Positions 44,967-54,428 of a DNA stretch of 64,000 nt are shown here, in pieces; position 1 is the stretch's first letter; each line of letters begins with the position of its first letter. The stretch covers positions 1-64,000 of the forward strand of contig CBDCEE010000014.1 in the NCBI GenBank assembly GCA_965215705.1, written 5' to 3'. The DNA comes from JAAXPZ01 sp965215705 (GTDB lineage: Bacteria > Campylobacterota > Campylobacteria > Campylobacterales > Sulfurovaceae). Below the pieces are notes generated by a model, which searched no databases, was not told the DNA's origin, and was given only the letters and a program-made list of their open reading frames with translations. Position numbers and translations under genes: made by a program.

Positions 44967-46752
44967 AATTCACTCTTCTTCCCCACTTGAATCGTGCATT
45001 GTAGAAAGGTCTGTTGAGACTAGAGATCACTACTCTGTGTTTGGCAGAGCTGGCATGGATAAACTTGTTGCTTCCGATATAGATACCGACATGGTTGACA
45101 TAGCCTCTTCTTCTGCGTGAGGTATCGAAGAAGATCAAATCTCCCGCTCTGAGGTTTCCTCTACTGACATACTTACCGTAGTAGGCTTGCTTTCTAGAGA
45201 CGCGAGGCAGTCTTACCCCTTTACTCTTGCGGATAACATACTGCGTAAATCCAGAACAATCAAACCTGCTCGGGCCTTGTGCACCCCAGACATAACGTGT
45301 ACCCAGATATCTTTTGGCTGTTCTGATGACCTGAGAACTGCCTCTGCTACTTCTGCCTCTGCTTCCCTTGCCATTGAGTAGTGCCATTGCATCTGTCAAG
45401 CGTCTGCTATTTGACTTTCTGCCTCTGCTTCTGGATGCTATTTTCGTACGCTTAGAAGTTTTTCTTTTGGCGATACGCTGCTTGGTTGTTTTTTTGCTGC
45501 TCTCTTTGAGCTTGCCATCCACCGCCAGCACCATACCTCTATGTAGTTTACTTCTTCTACTTAGCTTGTTGAGTGCTCTCAGCTTTTTCACTGTAGTATG
45601 ATGTCTTTTGGCGATCAACCACAGGGTATCCCCTCTTCTCACCTTGTAGGTCTTAGGTTTGCTTGTCTTGACCTCTGTTTTCCCCACAGCCAGCATCGTG
45701 CCTATTTTGAGACGACTCTTCCTACCCAGTTTATTGAGTGCTCTCAGCTTTTTGATACTAATCTTGTTTCTTCTGGCGATTCTGGAGAGCGTATCTCCTT
45801 TTCTGACCTTATAGGTCTTGAGTGCAACCTTGACCTTTTTTGCCTTCTTTTTCTTGCTCGCAATAAAGGAGCTTTTTTTCGATACTTTTAGCTTCTGACC
45901 CACTCTGATCACAGTACCGGCTTCTATCGCATTCAGTGCCATGATCTCCTTGAGGGTGACATGGTTCTTTTTGGCGATTGAGAAGAGTGTATCCCCGCTC
46001 TCTACCTCATAGATACCTTTTGTGCCCTCTTTCTTGACGATCACTCTTTCTGCTTGTTTGACACCTTCCGGGAAGTAGGTATTGGTAGGCACCTGTAGCA
46101 CCTGTCCTACTCGAATCAGCGTACTACGCTCCAATCCGTTGGCTTCAAGCACCTCTTTGGTCGTGGTATGATGCTTACGTGCAACGATGAAGAGGGTATC
46201 TCCCTTCTCTATCGTATACTTTACTTTGCCTTTTTTGGCTATTCTTTTTCCGGTGCTTGTCTGTATGGTTGTTTTACCCGGGAAGTAGGTATTGGTAGGT
46301 ACCTGCAGTACTTGCCCTACTCGGATCAGTGCATTACGTTCCATACCATTGGCTTCACGCAGCTCTTTGGTCGTGGTATGATGCTTGCGCGCAATCGTAA
46401 AGAGGGTATCTCCTGAAGCGATCGCATAGGAAACTTTTCCTTTTTTAAGTTGCTTCTTGATCCTTTTGCTTTTTTTCGTAAGCTTTTTCTCTTTTTTACT
46501 CTTGGTGACAGATTTGGGGAAATAGGTATTGGTAGGTACCCTAAGTACTTGCCCTACCCGGATCAGCTGTTCTCTCTCCAAGCTATTGCTTTTTCGTACC
46601 TCTTCGGTCGTTGTGTGGTATTTTCTAGCAATCGTGAAAAGTGTATCTCCACTCTGTACTGTGTATTCTCTGATCTTTATTTTTGTACGTTTTGCCTGTA
46701 TTGCAGTGACTGAGATAGTCGCGATTAAAAATGATATAAGTACTTTTTTCAT
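44965..46752 (-). CDS. Peptidoglycan hydrolase, six LysM repeats and NlpC/P60
   Basis: The 595-residue protein has a signal peptide (first 20 residues), six LysM repeats (each with GDTLF/GDTLS/GDTLW and an IRVGQ-type end, between about 28 and 410), a basic Ser/Arg-rich linker, and a C-terminal NlpC/P60 domain. The catalytic Cys lies in FDCSGFT and His residues in NHVGIYIG and FIHASS. It should bind peptidoglycan via LysM and cut stem peptides in the periplasm. The first three LysM units are highly alike (HTTT-E/K), suggesting recent duplication. Confidence 0.92.
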   Translation of the reverse strand: MKKVLISFLIATISVTAIQAKRTKIKIREYTVQSGDTLFTIARKYHTTTEEVRKSNSLEREQLIRVGQVLRVPTNTYFPKSVTKSKKEKKLTKKSKRIKKQLKKGKVSYAIASGDTLFTIARKHHTTTKELREANGMERNALIRVGQVLQVPTNTYFPGKTTIQTSTGKRIAKKGKVKYTIEKGDTLFIVARKHHTTTKEVLEANGLERSTLIRVGQVLQVPTNTYFPEGVKQAERVIVKKEGTKGIYEVESGDTLFSIAKKNHVTLKEIMALNAIEAGTVIRVGQKLKVSKKSSFIASKKKKAKKVKVALKTYKVRKGDTLSRIARRNKISIKKLRALNKLGRKSRLKIGTMLAVGKTEVKTSKPKTYKVRRGDTLWLIAKRHHTTVKKLRALNKLSRRSKLHRGMVLAVDGKLKESSKKTTKQRIAKRKTSKRTKIASRSRGRKSNSRRLTDAMALLNGKGSRGRSSRGSSQVIRTAKRYLGTRYVWGAQGPSRFDCSGFTQYVIRKSKGVRLPRVSRKQAYYGKYVSRGNLRAGDLIFFDTSRRRRGYVNHVGIYIGSNKFIHASSAKHRVVISSLNRPFYNARFKWGRRVN

Positions 46753-46946
46753 GCGTTTTATCTGCTCCCCTTTAAAGTGATACTCTTATTCTATACTAAT
46801 TAATATTAGTTTGTCAAGTAAAATCCATATTTTTTAATAAAATTCTTGTACAAACCGCTAAAAATGCATTTTAGTTACGGAAATATAGCATTTTTGGGAT
46901 AATGAAAAATTAACAATTGGTTAAAACGGTAAACAAAGAATTGCAG

Positions 46947-46952
46947 TATAAT
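46947..46952 (+). promoter_or_regulatory. -10 box of the lipoprotein gene
   Basis: TATAAT overlaps the upstream ATG at 46951, so that ATG would lie outside the transcript. This supports the start at 46972. Confidence 0.55.
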
Positions 46953-46971
46953 GCTAAGAAAAAGAGGTTCC

Positions 46972-47469
46972 ATGAAACAGACTATCTCTCTACTCTCTAT
47001 TGTAGTCCTTCTCTCGCTGGTTGGCTGTCAAGATAAGCCTAAAGAGCCTACTGCCACATCTACACCAAAACTCAGTAAGCCACTACAGACAAAAATCCAA
47101 AATAGCACACCTACTGCGCAGCCTACGATCACACTGTCACACCCTTCCCCAAATAAAACTGCTGTACCCTCATTGGGTATTGTGGTAGACAATGGGAAGA
47201 TCATTATCGATACCAAGCAGACCAAAGACTTTCTTCAAGACATTAGTCAGAAGATGGAGAAGAGTTTTAAGCGTATCGAAACAAACCTGCGCAAAGAGCA
47301 GATCAGCTCCCCCAATGAAACAGGGATCATCATTACGGATACTTCTGTTCAGATCGACTTTAATAAAACCAAAGTCTTTATGGAAAAATGGATACGTAGT
47401 ATGGAGTCAGTAGCAAAAGAGATTGATGATACGATGGAAGAGATTGAAAAAAGTTTACCGCAAAGGTAG
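46972..47469 (+). CDS. Putative lipoprotein (165 aa)
   Basis: From ATG 46972 (AAGAGG upstream) the precursor has a signal peptide ending LSLVGC, a Thr/Pro-rich linker (about 22-65) and two similar C-terminal segments: VDNGKIIIDTKQTKDFLQ and ITDTSVQIDFNKTKVFMEKW. The mature protein would be lipid-anchored. Function unknown; divergent from the LysM hydrolase. Confidence 0.75.
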   Translation: MKQTISLLSIVVLLSLVGCQDKPKEPTATSTPKLSKPLQTKIQNSTPTAQPTITLSHPSPNKTAVPSLGIVVDNGKIIIDTKQTKDFLQDISQKMEKSFKRIETNLRKEQISSPNETGIIITDTSVQIDFNKTKVFMEKWIRSMESVAKEIDDTMEEIEKSLPQR

Positions 47470-47475
47470 GGAAAG

Positions 47476-47499
47476 TGACCAAGAGCATACTCTTGGTCA
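47476..47499. terminator. 10-bp stem hairpin between convergent genes
   Basis: TGACCAAGAG-cata-CTCTTGGTCA is a perfect stem between the lipoprotein and rplT stops. No T run follows on either strand, so it is at best a weak terminator. Confidence 0.5.
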
Positions 47500-47504
47500 A
47501 AAAA

Positions 47505-47861
47505 TTATTTGGCTAGCGCTGCTTTAGAAGCCTCTGCTATTTTAGTAAATGACTCAGGTGCATTCATTGCCATATCTGCAAGGATCTTTCTGTCTAGCTC
47601 AATGTTGGCTAGCTTGAGTCCGTGCATGAAAGTAGAGTAGTTCATACCGTTGAGTCTGGCTGCCGCATTGATACGGACGATCCAAAGTCTTCTGAAGTCT
47701 CTCTTCTTTTGTCTTCTGTCTCTATATGCATATACAAGTGAACGCTCTAGTTGCTCTTTTGCTTTTCTGAAGTGCTTTCTTCTACCACTGTAGAATCCTC
47801 TGGCTTGCTTTAGTAGTTTTTTATGTCGTCTGGTTCGTGCGACACCTGTTTTTACTCTCAT
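47505..47861 (-). CDS. rplT: 50S ribosomal protein L20
   Basis: The 118-residue basic protein carries the L20 signatures GFYSGRRKHFRKAKEQ and RDRRQKKRDFRRLWIVRIN. It binds 23S rRNA early in 50S assembly. It follows rpmI by 98 bases, the usual order; infC is not next to them here. Confidence 0.97.
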   Translation of the reverse strand: MRVKTGVARTRRHKKLLKQARGFYSGRRKHFRKAKEQLERSLVYAYRDRRQKKRDFRRLWIVRINAAARLNGMNYSTFMHGLKLANIELDRKILADMAMNAPESFTKIAEASKAALAK

Positions 47862-47959
47862 GGTTTTCCTTTACCGTTTTCTGTATTTAGAAATAGGTGC
47901 CAAACATTCTCTCTGTTTGAACTTGCCCCTAATCGGGGGTAACTTGCTTTATCCGTTAG

Positions 47960-48151
47960 TTATGCGATACACGCTTTGATGTTCTTCGCATCAGCACTGT
48001 CAACATACTTGGCAGATCTCATCTGTCTGTGGTGTTTACCGTCGACTTTAGTAAGGATATGGCTTCTGTACGCTGTTCCTCTTTTGATCTTGCCGCTTTT
48101 TTTCACTTTAAAGCGCTTTACAGCACCTTTAACGCTCTTCATTTTTGGCAT
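47960..48151 (-). CDS. rpmI: 50S ribosomal protein L35
   Basis: The 63-residue very basic protein starts MPKMKSVKGAVKRFKVKKSG, the L35 signature, and is followed by rplT. AAAGGAG precedes the ATG. Confidence 0.97.
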   Translation of the reverse strand: MPKMKSVKGAVKRFKVKKSGKIKRGTAYRSHILTKVDGKHHRQMRSAKYVDSADAKNIKACIA

Positions 48152-48331
48152 TTTGGCTCCTTTCTTGTATTTCCCTGCATATAGAAATAGGGGTCGGTAT
48201 TATACCGAGATATGTTTAGGGGGAGCTTGACACACACCTCATCAGCAAAGGGATCTTATCAAAAATAATAGCGGTGCTGGAAGAAAAATGGTATACTCTA
48301 TGATAGCCTTATCGTGATCAGGAGAGATAAA

Positions 48332-48814
48332 ATGCCAGAGAAAATACTCTATATCGTACGCCATGCAAAATCAAGCTGGAAAGATACCAGTCTAGAAGAT
48401 ATTGATCGCCCCCTCAACAAAAGAGGCAAACGCAATGCTCCTTTCATGGCAAATATTCTTCTGGAAAAAGGTATCCATCCTGAGCTCATACTCTCCAGCC
48501 CTGCCAAGCGTGCCAGGCTCACAGCCGAAGCGCTGCATACTGCACTGGGAGGAGAATTGGTACTAGAGACAGCACTCTATCAAGCCTCCCTCTCTACACT
48601 AAAAATACACCTAAAAAAGGCATTTGAAGTGCATGACAGCGTCATGCTGGTAGGGCACGATCCTTCGATCACAATGCTCAACAACACTGTTTCCAATATC
48701 TCTATTTACCATATCCCTACCGCAGCTATTGTTGCTATCGCCTTAGATGATAGTGATGCCTTCACGGGTACGCAGTTGTTTTATGAGTATCCCAAGAAGT
48801 ATAAAAAGAAGTAA
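48332..48814 (+). CDS. SixA-type phosphohistidine phosphatase
   Basis: ATG 48332 with AGGAGAG upstream gives 160 residues. The histidine-phosphatase motif appears as YIVRHAKSSW with the second His in VGHDPSIT. SixA removes phosphate from phosphohistidine on signalling or PTS proteins. Single gene, no partner nearby. Confidence 0.85.
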   Translation: MPEKILYIVRHAKSSWKDTSLEDIDRPLNKRGKRNAPFMANILLEKGIHPELILSSPAKRARLTAEALHTALGGELVLETALYQASLSTLKIHLKKAFEVHDSVMLVGHDPSITMLNNTVSNISIYHIPTAAIVAIALDDSDAFTGTQLFYEYPKKYKKK

Positions 48815-49050
48815 CTTCCTAGGAGAGTGAATTTCGATTTAGGTTTAGAATTTAGAAAAAATTAAGCCAAAATATGTAAGAATTATCTTGTTATTGGATA
48901 AACAAATAAGCACTCGCTTATGATGTACCTAGAAAAAATTCGATTTTTCTCTTTTAACTTTTAATAAATACTATTAAGAGCATTGAGACGGATAGGCAAT
49001 TTTTTTAAAGACACTTCTCTCTCTTTTTTCTTGATTACAAAGGAACATTT
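48815..49050. other. Intergenic, upstream of the ornithine/arginine pair
   Basis: No gene. Short inverted repeats occur (ATAAG-cactcg-CTTAT, and AGAAAAA...TTTTTCT around 48930), possibly a terminator or regulatory hairpin. Confidence 0.4.
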
Positions 49051-50064
49051 ATGTTAGTTTTAGAGATTGAGGATATCAAACATCTCCTATCAAAAGTCAG
49101 CTATAGAGCGTTCTTCCTGGAACTTATCAAGACCATGGAGGAGGACTATGCGCACTGGGAGGATTTTGACAAATGCCCCAGAGTAGCCACCCATGTGGAT
49201 GGTGGTGTGATAGAGCTTATGCCTGTGAGCAATGACACATTGTACTCCTTCAAATATGTCAATGGCCACCCCAAAAACCCAAGCCAAAATAAGATGACTG
49301 TGATGGCAACAGGGCAGCTCAGTATGACTGAGACGGGTGAGCCCTTGATGTTTACAGAGATGACACTGTTGACAGCCTTTAGGACAGCAGCCAACTCCGC
49401 CATGGCAGCGAAGCACTTAGCCAAAAAGGATTCCAAGGTGTTGACACTCATAGGCACAGGGGCACAGAGTGAGTTTCAATATTTGGCTTTCTCCTATATC
49501 TTTGATCTGGAAGAGATACGCTACTACGATACAGATCCCAAAGCGATGGAGAAGTTTGCGCATAACATGACACAGTATGGGATCAAGCTCACCCCCTGCA
49601 AGGACGCTACAGAGGCAGTCCAAGGTGCAGATATGATCATCACCTGTACCGCGGACAAGCGATACCAAACCGTACTCACGCAGGAGATGCTGACCAAAGA
49701 GGTCTTTATCAATGGTATCGGTGGAGACTGCCCTGGCAAAACAGAGATCGCCAAAGAGATCGTGGAGAGTGCCACCGTAGTCGTAGAGTATCTAGAACAA
49801 GCCAAGATCGAGGGTGATATACAGCAGATGCCAAAAGACTTCACCTGTACAGAGATCTATGAGGTCATCAGAGGTGAGAAGAGGCTCAATGTAGCAACCC
49901 ACGGTACGATTCTGTTTGACTCCATTGGTTTTGCGCTGGAGGACTACTCTGTGTTGAGGCTCATCTACGCTTTGGCAAAAAAGCATCATGTGGGCAAAGA
50001 GATGCATCTCATCCCTGAACTCAACAATGTTAAAAATCTATTTTCCTTGTTGCGTCATGCCTGA
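49051..50064 (+). CDS. Ornithine cyclodeaminase
   Basis: The 337-residue protein belongs to the ornithine cyclodeaminase/mu-crystallin family. LTLIGTGAQSEFQ (about 131) is the NAD-binding loop, and NGIGGDCPGKTEI lies near 225. It converts ornithine to proline and ammonia. The arginase gene overlaps its last 8 bases, so together they turn arginine into proline plus urea and ammonia. Confidence 0.88.
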   Translation: MLVLEIEDIKHLLSKVSYRAFFLELIKTMEEDYAHWEDFDKCPRVATHVDGGVIELMPVSNDTLYSFKYVNGHPKNPSQNKMTVMATGQLSMTETGEPLMFTEMTLLTAFRTAANSAMAAKHLAKKDSKVLTLIGTGAQSEFQYLAFSYIFDLEEIRYYDTDPKAMEKFAHNMTQYGIKLTPCKDATEAVQGADMIITCTADKRYQTVLTQEMLTKEVFINGIGGDCPGKTEIAKEIVESATVVVEYLEQAKIEGDIQQMPKDFTCTEIYEVIRGEKRLNVATHGTILFDSIGFALEDYSVLRLIYALAKKHHVGKEMHLIPELNNVKNLFSLLRHA

Positions 50065-51016
50065 GACCTATACACACATCAAACTCATAGAAGTGTATGC
50101 CGACATCGCGGGACAGAGAAAGGGTGCAGCCCTAGGGCTCAAAGCTCTGAGAAAATCTTCCTCAGAAACCAACTCGGACTATTACGAAAAGTTTATCACC
50201 GAGGAGATAGAACAGGAAGAGACATCCCAAAAAAGCCATAACTTCACCCATGCAAAGCATATAGACAAGGTCTATCCTGTCATCTCACAGCTTGCAAAAA
50301 AAGTAAAAGAGATGAGAGATGCAAATCTTTTCCCCATCATTCTGGCAGGCGACCACTCTAGCTGTGCAGGCACCATGCATGGACTCAAAATGGCCCATCC
50401 TGAGGAGGAGATCGGTGTGGTCTATATCGATGCGCATGCAGATATACATACACCTTACACCAGTGGCTCTGGCAATATGCATGGTATGCCTCTGGCTATC
50501 GCATGTGCGATAGACAACAAGGCATATGCGATAAACAAACCTGATCCCAAAGTACAAGACTACTGGAACAAGCTCAAATATCTGGTTTCTGATGAAGCAT
50601 CCATCAAGCCTGAAAATATCGTCTTCTGTGCATTGAGAGATTTTGAGAAAGAGGAAGAAGCACTGATCCAAAAATACAAGATCCCTGTCTATACAGTTGA
50701 GGAGATGACCTACAAGGGTATTCAAACGGTCGTAGAGGAGATATTCAAAAAGCTCTCCTACTGTAAGCATATCTATATCTCTTTTGATGTGGACAGCATA
50801 GACCCTCTCTATGTGCCAGGAACCGGCACACCTGTCACCAATGGCCTGTCCTATGAGCAAGCCATGCAGCTCAATCTGGAACTGATCAAAAATGAGAAAG
50901 TCTGTTGCTGGGAGATGGCAGAGATCAACCCACTCTACAACAACAACGAAGAGGACTCAACAAGGGTATTTAAGATACTTGAAAAAGTAACAGAAACCCT
51001 CATCCACCACTATTAG
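50057..51016 (+). CDS. rocF: Arginase
   Basis: ATG 50057 (319 residues) overlaps the upstream stop. Mn-binding motifs are clear: GDHSSCAG, DAHADIHTP and SFDVDSIDP. It hydrolyses arginine to ornithine and urea and feeds the cyclodeaminase made from the same mRNA. The C-terminus ends HHY. No urease is in the window. Confidence 0.9.
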   Translation: MPETYTHIKLIEVYADIAGQRKGAALGLKALRKSSSETNSDYYEKFITEEIEQEETSQKSHNFTHAKHIDKVYPVISQLAKKVKEMRDANLFPIILAGDHSSCAGTMHGLKMAHPEEEIGVVYIDAHADIHTPYTSGSGNMHGMPLAIACAIDNKAYAINKPDPKVQDYWNKLKYLVSDEASIKPENIVFCALRDFEKEEEALIQKYKIPVYTVEEMTYKGIQTVVEEIFKKLSYCKHIYISFDVDSIDPLYVPGTGTPVTNGLSYEQAMQLNLELIKNEKVCCWEMAEINPLYNNNEEDSTRVFKILEKVTETLIHHY

Positions 51017-51031
51017 CCCCTGTGCTAATAG
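51010..51031. terminator. Shared hairpin at two converging stops
   Basis: CTATTAGC-ccctgt-GCTAATAG contains the stop codons of both the arginase and HerA-like genes within its 8-bp stem. No T run is seen. Confidence 0.5.
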
Positions 51032-53361
51032 TCTGGTCTCCACAAGATCCCAATCGCCTCTACACTGACATCTCGCTTCTTGGGCTTGATAGAGAAAGAC
51101 TCTATCTCATAGTTGTCGATACTGTAGTCATCTGACAGTGTGTCGATTTTCTCTTCGAGTTCTGTCCCAAGATCATAGATCTTCTCCTCTACCTCCGTGA
51201 CTTTCTCTTCGGCTCTGGAGACATCGCCTCGCTCTTTATAGGCACGGCTGCTTCGGCTAATCGTGGTACCGATCTTGGTAGCCGTGGCTCTGCCAAACAG
51301 CGCACCCAACAAAGAGGCTCCGACATTGAGCAGGGAGCTCATCTGGTCACCTTTTTCTTTCTCTACCCGTGCTTTGGCACGGGAGAGCTGATCCAAGAGG
51401 CGTTTCTCTTTTTTTTCATACTGCTCTTTGAGTTTCTCCAGCTTCTCCTCTTTGCGCTCATCTAGTTCACCCTGTACCGTGACCTTGAAGTCTGAGAGTG
51501 CTTGATCTGCCTCTGACTCCAGACGTAATGCTTTACAGCGATACATCTCCAGCTTGCTACTCTGATAGAGATGGTCTATCAGCGCTCGTGTTGTATGCTT
51601 CAGTGCTTTGTCTTCCACGACAGCATCAGGGACAGAAGCATATTTGGCATCCTTGGGTTCTGATATAGGAAGTTTGGTAAAGTCCAGCGCTTCCACCTCC
51701 GCCTCCTCCCAGTCTACTGAGTGTAGCCCATCGAGATCCAGATAGAGTGAGCCTACCTCAGTGATCTCTATCCCTCGTCTACCATCATGGTAGTAGACCT
51801 CTGTATGGGCTGCCAGATAAGGACGGTAGCGATGCTGACCCGTCATATCTACTTCATAGTACTGATCGATACTGCTGTCAACTGTGTTGACTCTCTTGTA
51901 GTCACTCTCTGTTGCTTTAACCGGTGCGGTCTCCCTATTGCTCTCCGGTGCGGCAGCAGCCTTTTGATCCTCCATCAGTGCAGTGATCTCTGCTTTTTTG
52001 AGTGGGCCTTTGAGATAGCTAAGCACCCATCTGGTACCAAAGAGACGGATATCCTCCAGATGCGAGGACTTCAGGAAAAAGGTACGCTTCTTGAGGTTTG
52101 CCAACAGCGTGGCGATCTCTTTTTTGTCAAAGCTAGAGTCCATCTTGCCACCCAAGCCGTCAATCACCCGATTGACATCCTGTGTGGTCTGCAGACGACC
52201 GATACACCAGGTACCGATATTGGATAATCCTTTGTAGTCCAAGTCAACCGGGTTCTGGGTACTCAGCACGACACCGATACCATACGCTCTTGCCTGTTTG
52301 AGCAAAGTGATCATCGGCTCTTTGGAGGGTGGATTCTTGGTCGGAGGGAAGAAACCATAGATCTCATCCATGTACAACAGCGTTCTGAGCCTGTTAGAGC
52401 CACTCTGTAGACGCATCCATGCGATGTACTTGTTCAGCAACAGTGTCACGAAGAACATCCGCTCATCATCATTGAGATGTGAGATAGAGAAGATCGCAAT
52501 CTTGGCTTTGCCCTCTTCATCATACAGGAGCTTCTGGATATCCAGTGCTTCACCACTCAGCCAGTTGCTAAAGTTGGGAGAGGCAATCACGGCATTGAAC
52601 TTGGTGGCAAACCTGAAGCGTTCTTTGTCCGGATAGAAGCTCTCCAAAGGCAACACTCCGATCTTTTTGAACGGTGGGTTGACGATACGCCCTACCAGCT
52701 CCTCGATACTGAGGCTGCGTTCCTCTCTCCAGCTCTTGGCAATGATCTGAGAGAGCAGGATATACTCTTTGGAGTCTAGCGGTTCGGCTTCGATACCGAC
52801 GAGAGAGAGCAGTCCCATGACAGAGCTTTTGAGATAGGCTGCGAAGTTGTCACTGTCCTGAAGTATCTTGCTGTCCGGCAATGCCAATGAGCTCATGAGG
52901 TTGATCGGGACACCCGACTGACTTCCCGGTGTATAGATTGTCTTCTGTACACGATCGAAGCGAGCAACACGCTCTGCGGTTTGTCCCCAGCTCTCTATGC
53001 CCTCTTTCCAAAAAAAGGCTGTCTTGGCAGCATAGGCCATGACCTCCTCTCCTTTGGAGACTGCTTCATCTTCTACCCAGGGAACAAAGCTCTCTGCTTT
53101 GAATGCCGGGTCTGTCAAACAGAGATTGCCCATGTCACCTTTGGGGTCAATAACAATAGAGGGGATATTGTCAATCGCTGCCTCTTCAATAATACCCACA
53201 CCCAATCCGGTCTTACCGCTACCAGTCATACCGATGATGGCGGCATGTGTCGTAAAATTCTTATTTTTGAGAAGTGTCAACACCTCAGTGGGTTCGAAAC
53301 GCTCCCTGTCAACATCTTTACCTAAATAAAACAGCCCTGCTTTTTCATAGATCTCTTCCAT
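51025..53361 (-). CDS. HerA-like ATPase (DUF87/DUF853-type)
   Basis: The 778-residue protein has Walker A GMTGSGKTGLG (about 44), VIDPKGDMGN and Walker B LLYMDEIYGFFPP (about 350), followed by LSTQNPVDLDYKGLSNIGTW, the HerA/VirD4-like pattern. A long charged coiled coil (about 620-740) precedes the end. It is probably a hexameric ATP-driven DNA or protein translocase; no NurA nuclease is adjacent. Cellular role unknown. Confidence 0.8.
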   Translation of the reverse strand: MEEIYEKAGLFYLGKDVDRERFEPTEVLTLLKNKNFTTHAAIIGMTGSGKTGLGVGIIEEAAIDNIPSIVIDPKGDMGNLCLTDPAFKAESFVPWVEDEAVSKGEEVMAYAAKTAFFWKEGIESWGQTAERVARFDRVQKTIYTPGSQSGVPINLMSSLALPDSKILQDSDNFAAYLKSSVMGLLSLVGIEAEPLDSKEYILLSQIIAKSWREERSLSIEELVGRIVNPPFKKIGVLPLESFYPDKERFRFATKFNAVIASPNFSNWLSGEALDIQKLLYDEEGKAKIAIFSISHLNDDERMFFVTLLLNKYIAWMRLQSGSNRLRTLLYMDEIYGFFPPTKNPPSKEPMITLLKQARAYGIGVVLSTQNPVDLDYKGLSNIGTWCIGRLQTTQDVNRVIDGLGGKMDSSFDKKEIATLLANLKKRTFFLKSSHLEDIRLFGTRWVLSYLKGPLKKAEITALMEDQKAAAAPESNRETAPVKATESDYKRVNTVDSSIDQYYEVDMTGQHRYRPYLAAHTEVYYHDGRRGIEITEVGSLYLDLDGLHSVDWEEAEVEALDFTKLPISEPKDAKYASVPDAVVEDKALKHTTRALIDHLYQSSKLEMYRCKALRLESEADQALSDFKVTVQGELDERKEEKLEKLKEQYEKKEKRLLDQLSRAKARVEKEKGDQMSSLLNVGASLLGALFGRATATKIGTTISRSSRAYKERGDVSRAEEKVTEVEEKIYDLGTELEEKIDTLSDDYSIDNYEIESFSIKPKKRDVSVEAIGILWRPDY

Positions 53362-53512
53362 ACCTGTTCCTCATAATATGATGCTGTATTGTAACGAAAT
53401 AATCTATAAGAGTCTCTAGTGTTGATAAAGAGGGATAATAGAATAGAAGTGGGGAATAAAGAAGAGAAAAGAGAGACCTCCGGACAAGATGCCCGAAAGG
53501 GTAAAAATCAAT

Positions 53513-53659
53513 TTACGATGTGATCTCTATCTCTTGGCTAGAGCTATAGACTTTCACTTTACTGCCTTTTTGGTTGCCAATGTTGACATTGGTAATAGCT
53601 GGTGTCGTACACCCTGCGAGTATCATGGCAGCGATTGCACCGTAAATAATCTTTTTCAT
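53513..53659 (-). CDS. 48-residue lipoprotein
   Basis: The frame MKKIIYGAIAAMILAGC has a good lipobox, and a 31-residue mature peptide ending SQEIEITS. GGAAGTACAGAG precedes the ATG. Very small lipoproteins of this type are often missed; function unknown. Confidence 0.6.
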   Translation of the reverse strand: MKKIIYGAIAAMILAGCTTPAITNVNIGNQKGSKVKVYSSSQEIEITS

Positions 53660-53795
53660 CTCTGTACTTCCTTGTTTTATACTAAATTTAGCTCAAGTGG
53701 CTTTTGTATATACTTAATGGACGAATTCTAGCAGATTAAACCTCAAAATAAGTTTTAATGGGTCAAATTAGCCCTTTTTTAAGTGATTATTGCTG

Positions 53796-54428
53796 TCAAG
53801 TGTTATTATGATCCTCAGTATTGCTCCCATTTCCATCATCTGTGGGAGTAACTGTGCTACCTGTACTGCTCGCAGGTGTAGTAGGCGGGATAGGATCTTT
53901 CCTTTTCTTTTTTGCTTTAGGTGGCTGCTCTATCCCCTGTAGCATAAAGGCATAAGGCTCTTCATTGGCGGACTGTAGCATCACCAGTAACTCACCCTTT
54001 TTTCTCGTGATATCGAAGAGTACGATCGGTTTCATCGTCTTATCTACGGCTACTTTGTCCTCATGCTTGAGGGGGAGTTTGTAGCCGTTGCCTTCGACCC
54101 TGAGGAGCTGATGCTCCTCTTTGGCGACCAGCCAGCAGACCTTGGCTCGGGAGAGCCCATAGAGGGAGTTGGCAGTGTTGTTGATACAAAAGCGGTCAAA
54201 CTCACCCTTTTTGATCGTTAGGTTCCCGTCACTGTACATGATATCCCGATAGAGTACCATGATCACTTTGTCTCCATCGATCGCTTTTGTCAGGTATTCA
54301 AACAGATGTTTGTTGGAGCTTCTCTGCATATTCAATGCACTGTAAAGCCCCATCATTACGATGGAGAGTAGTGCCACTGAGATCAAAATCTCTATCAGCG
54401 TAAATGCACTACGCCGCCTACGCATCAC
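53796..54428 (-). CDS. Type II secretion minor pseudopilin (GspJ-like)
   Basis: The 210-residue protein has a prepilin N-terminus, RRRRSAFTLIEILISVALLS, with cleavage before F and E at +5. The polar body ends in a Pro/Thr/Ser-rich tail. Size fits GspJ. Its start overlaps the gspE stop by one base. Confidence 0.7.
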   Translation of the reverse strand: MMRRRRSAFTLIEILISVALLSIVMMGLYSALNMQRSSNKHLFEYLTKAIDGDKVIMVLYRDIMYSDGNLTIKKGEFDRFCINNTANSLYGLSRAKVCWLVAKEEHQLLRVEGNGYKLPLKHEDKVAVDKTMKPIVLFDITRKKGELLVMLQSANEEPYAFMLQGIEQPPKAKKKRKDPIPPTTPASSTGSTVTPTDDGNGSNTEDHNNT

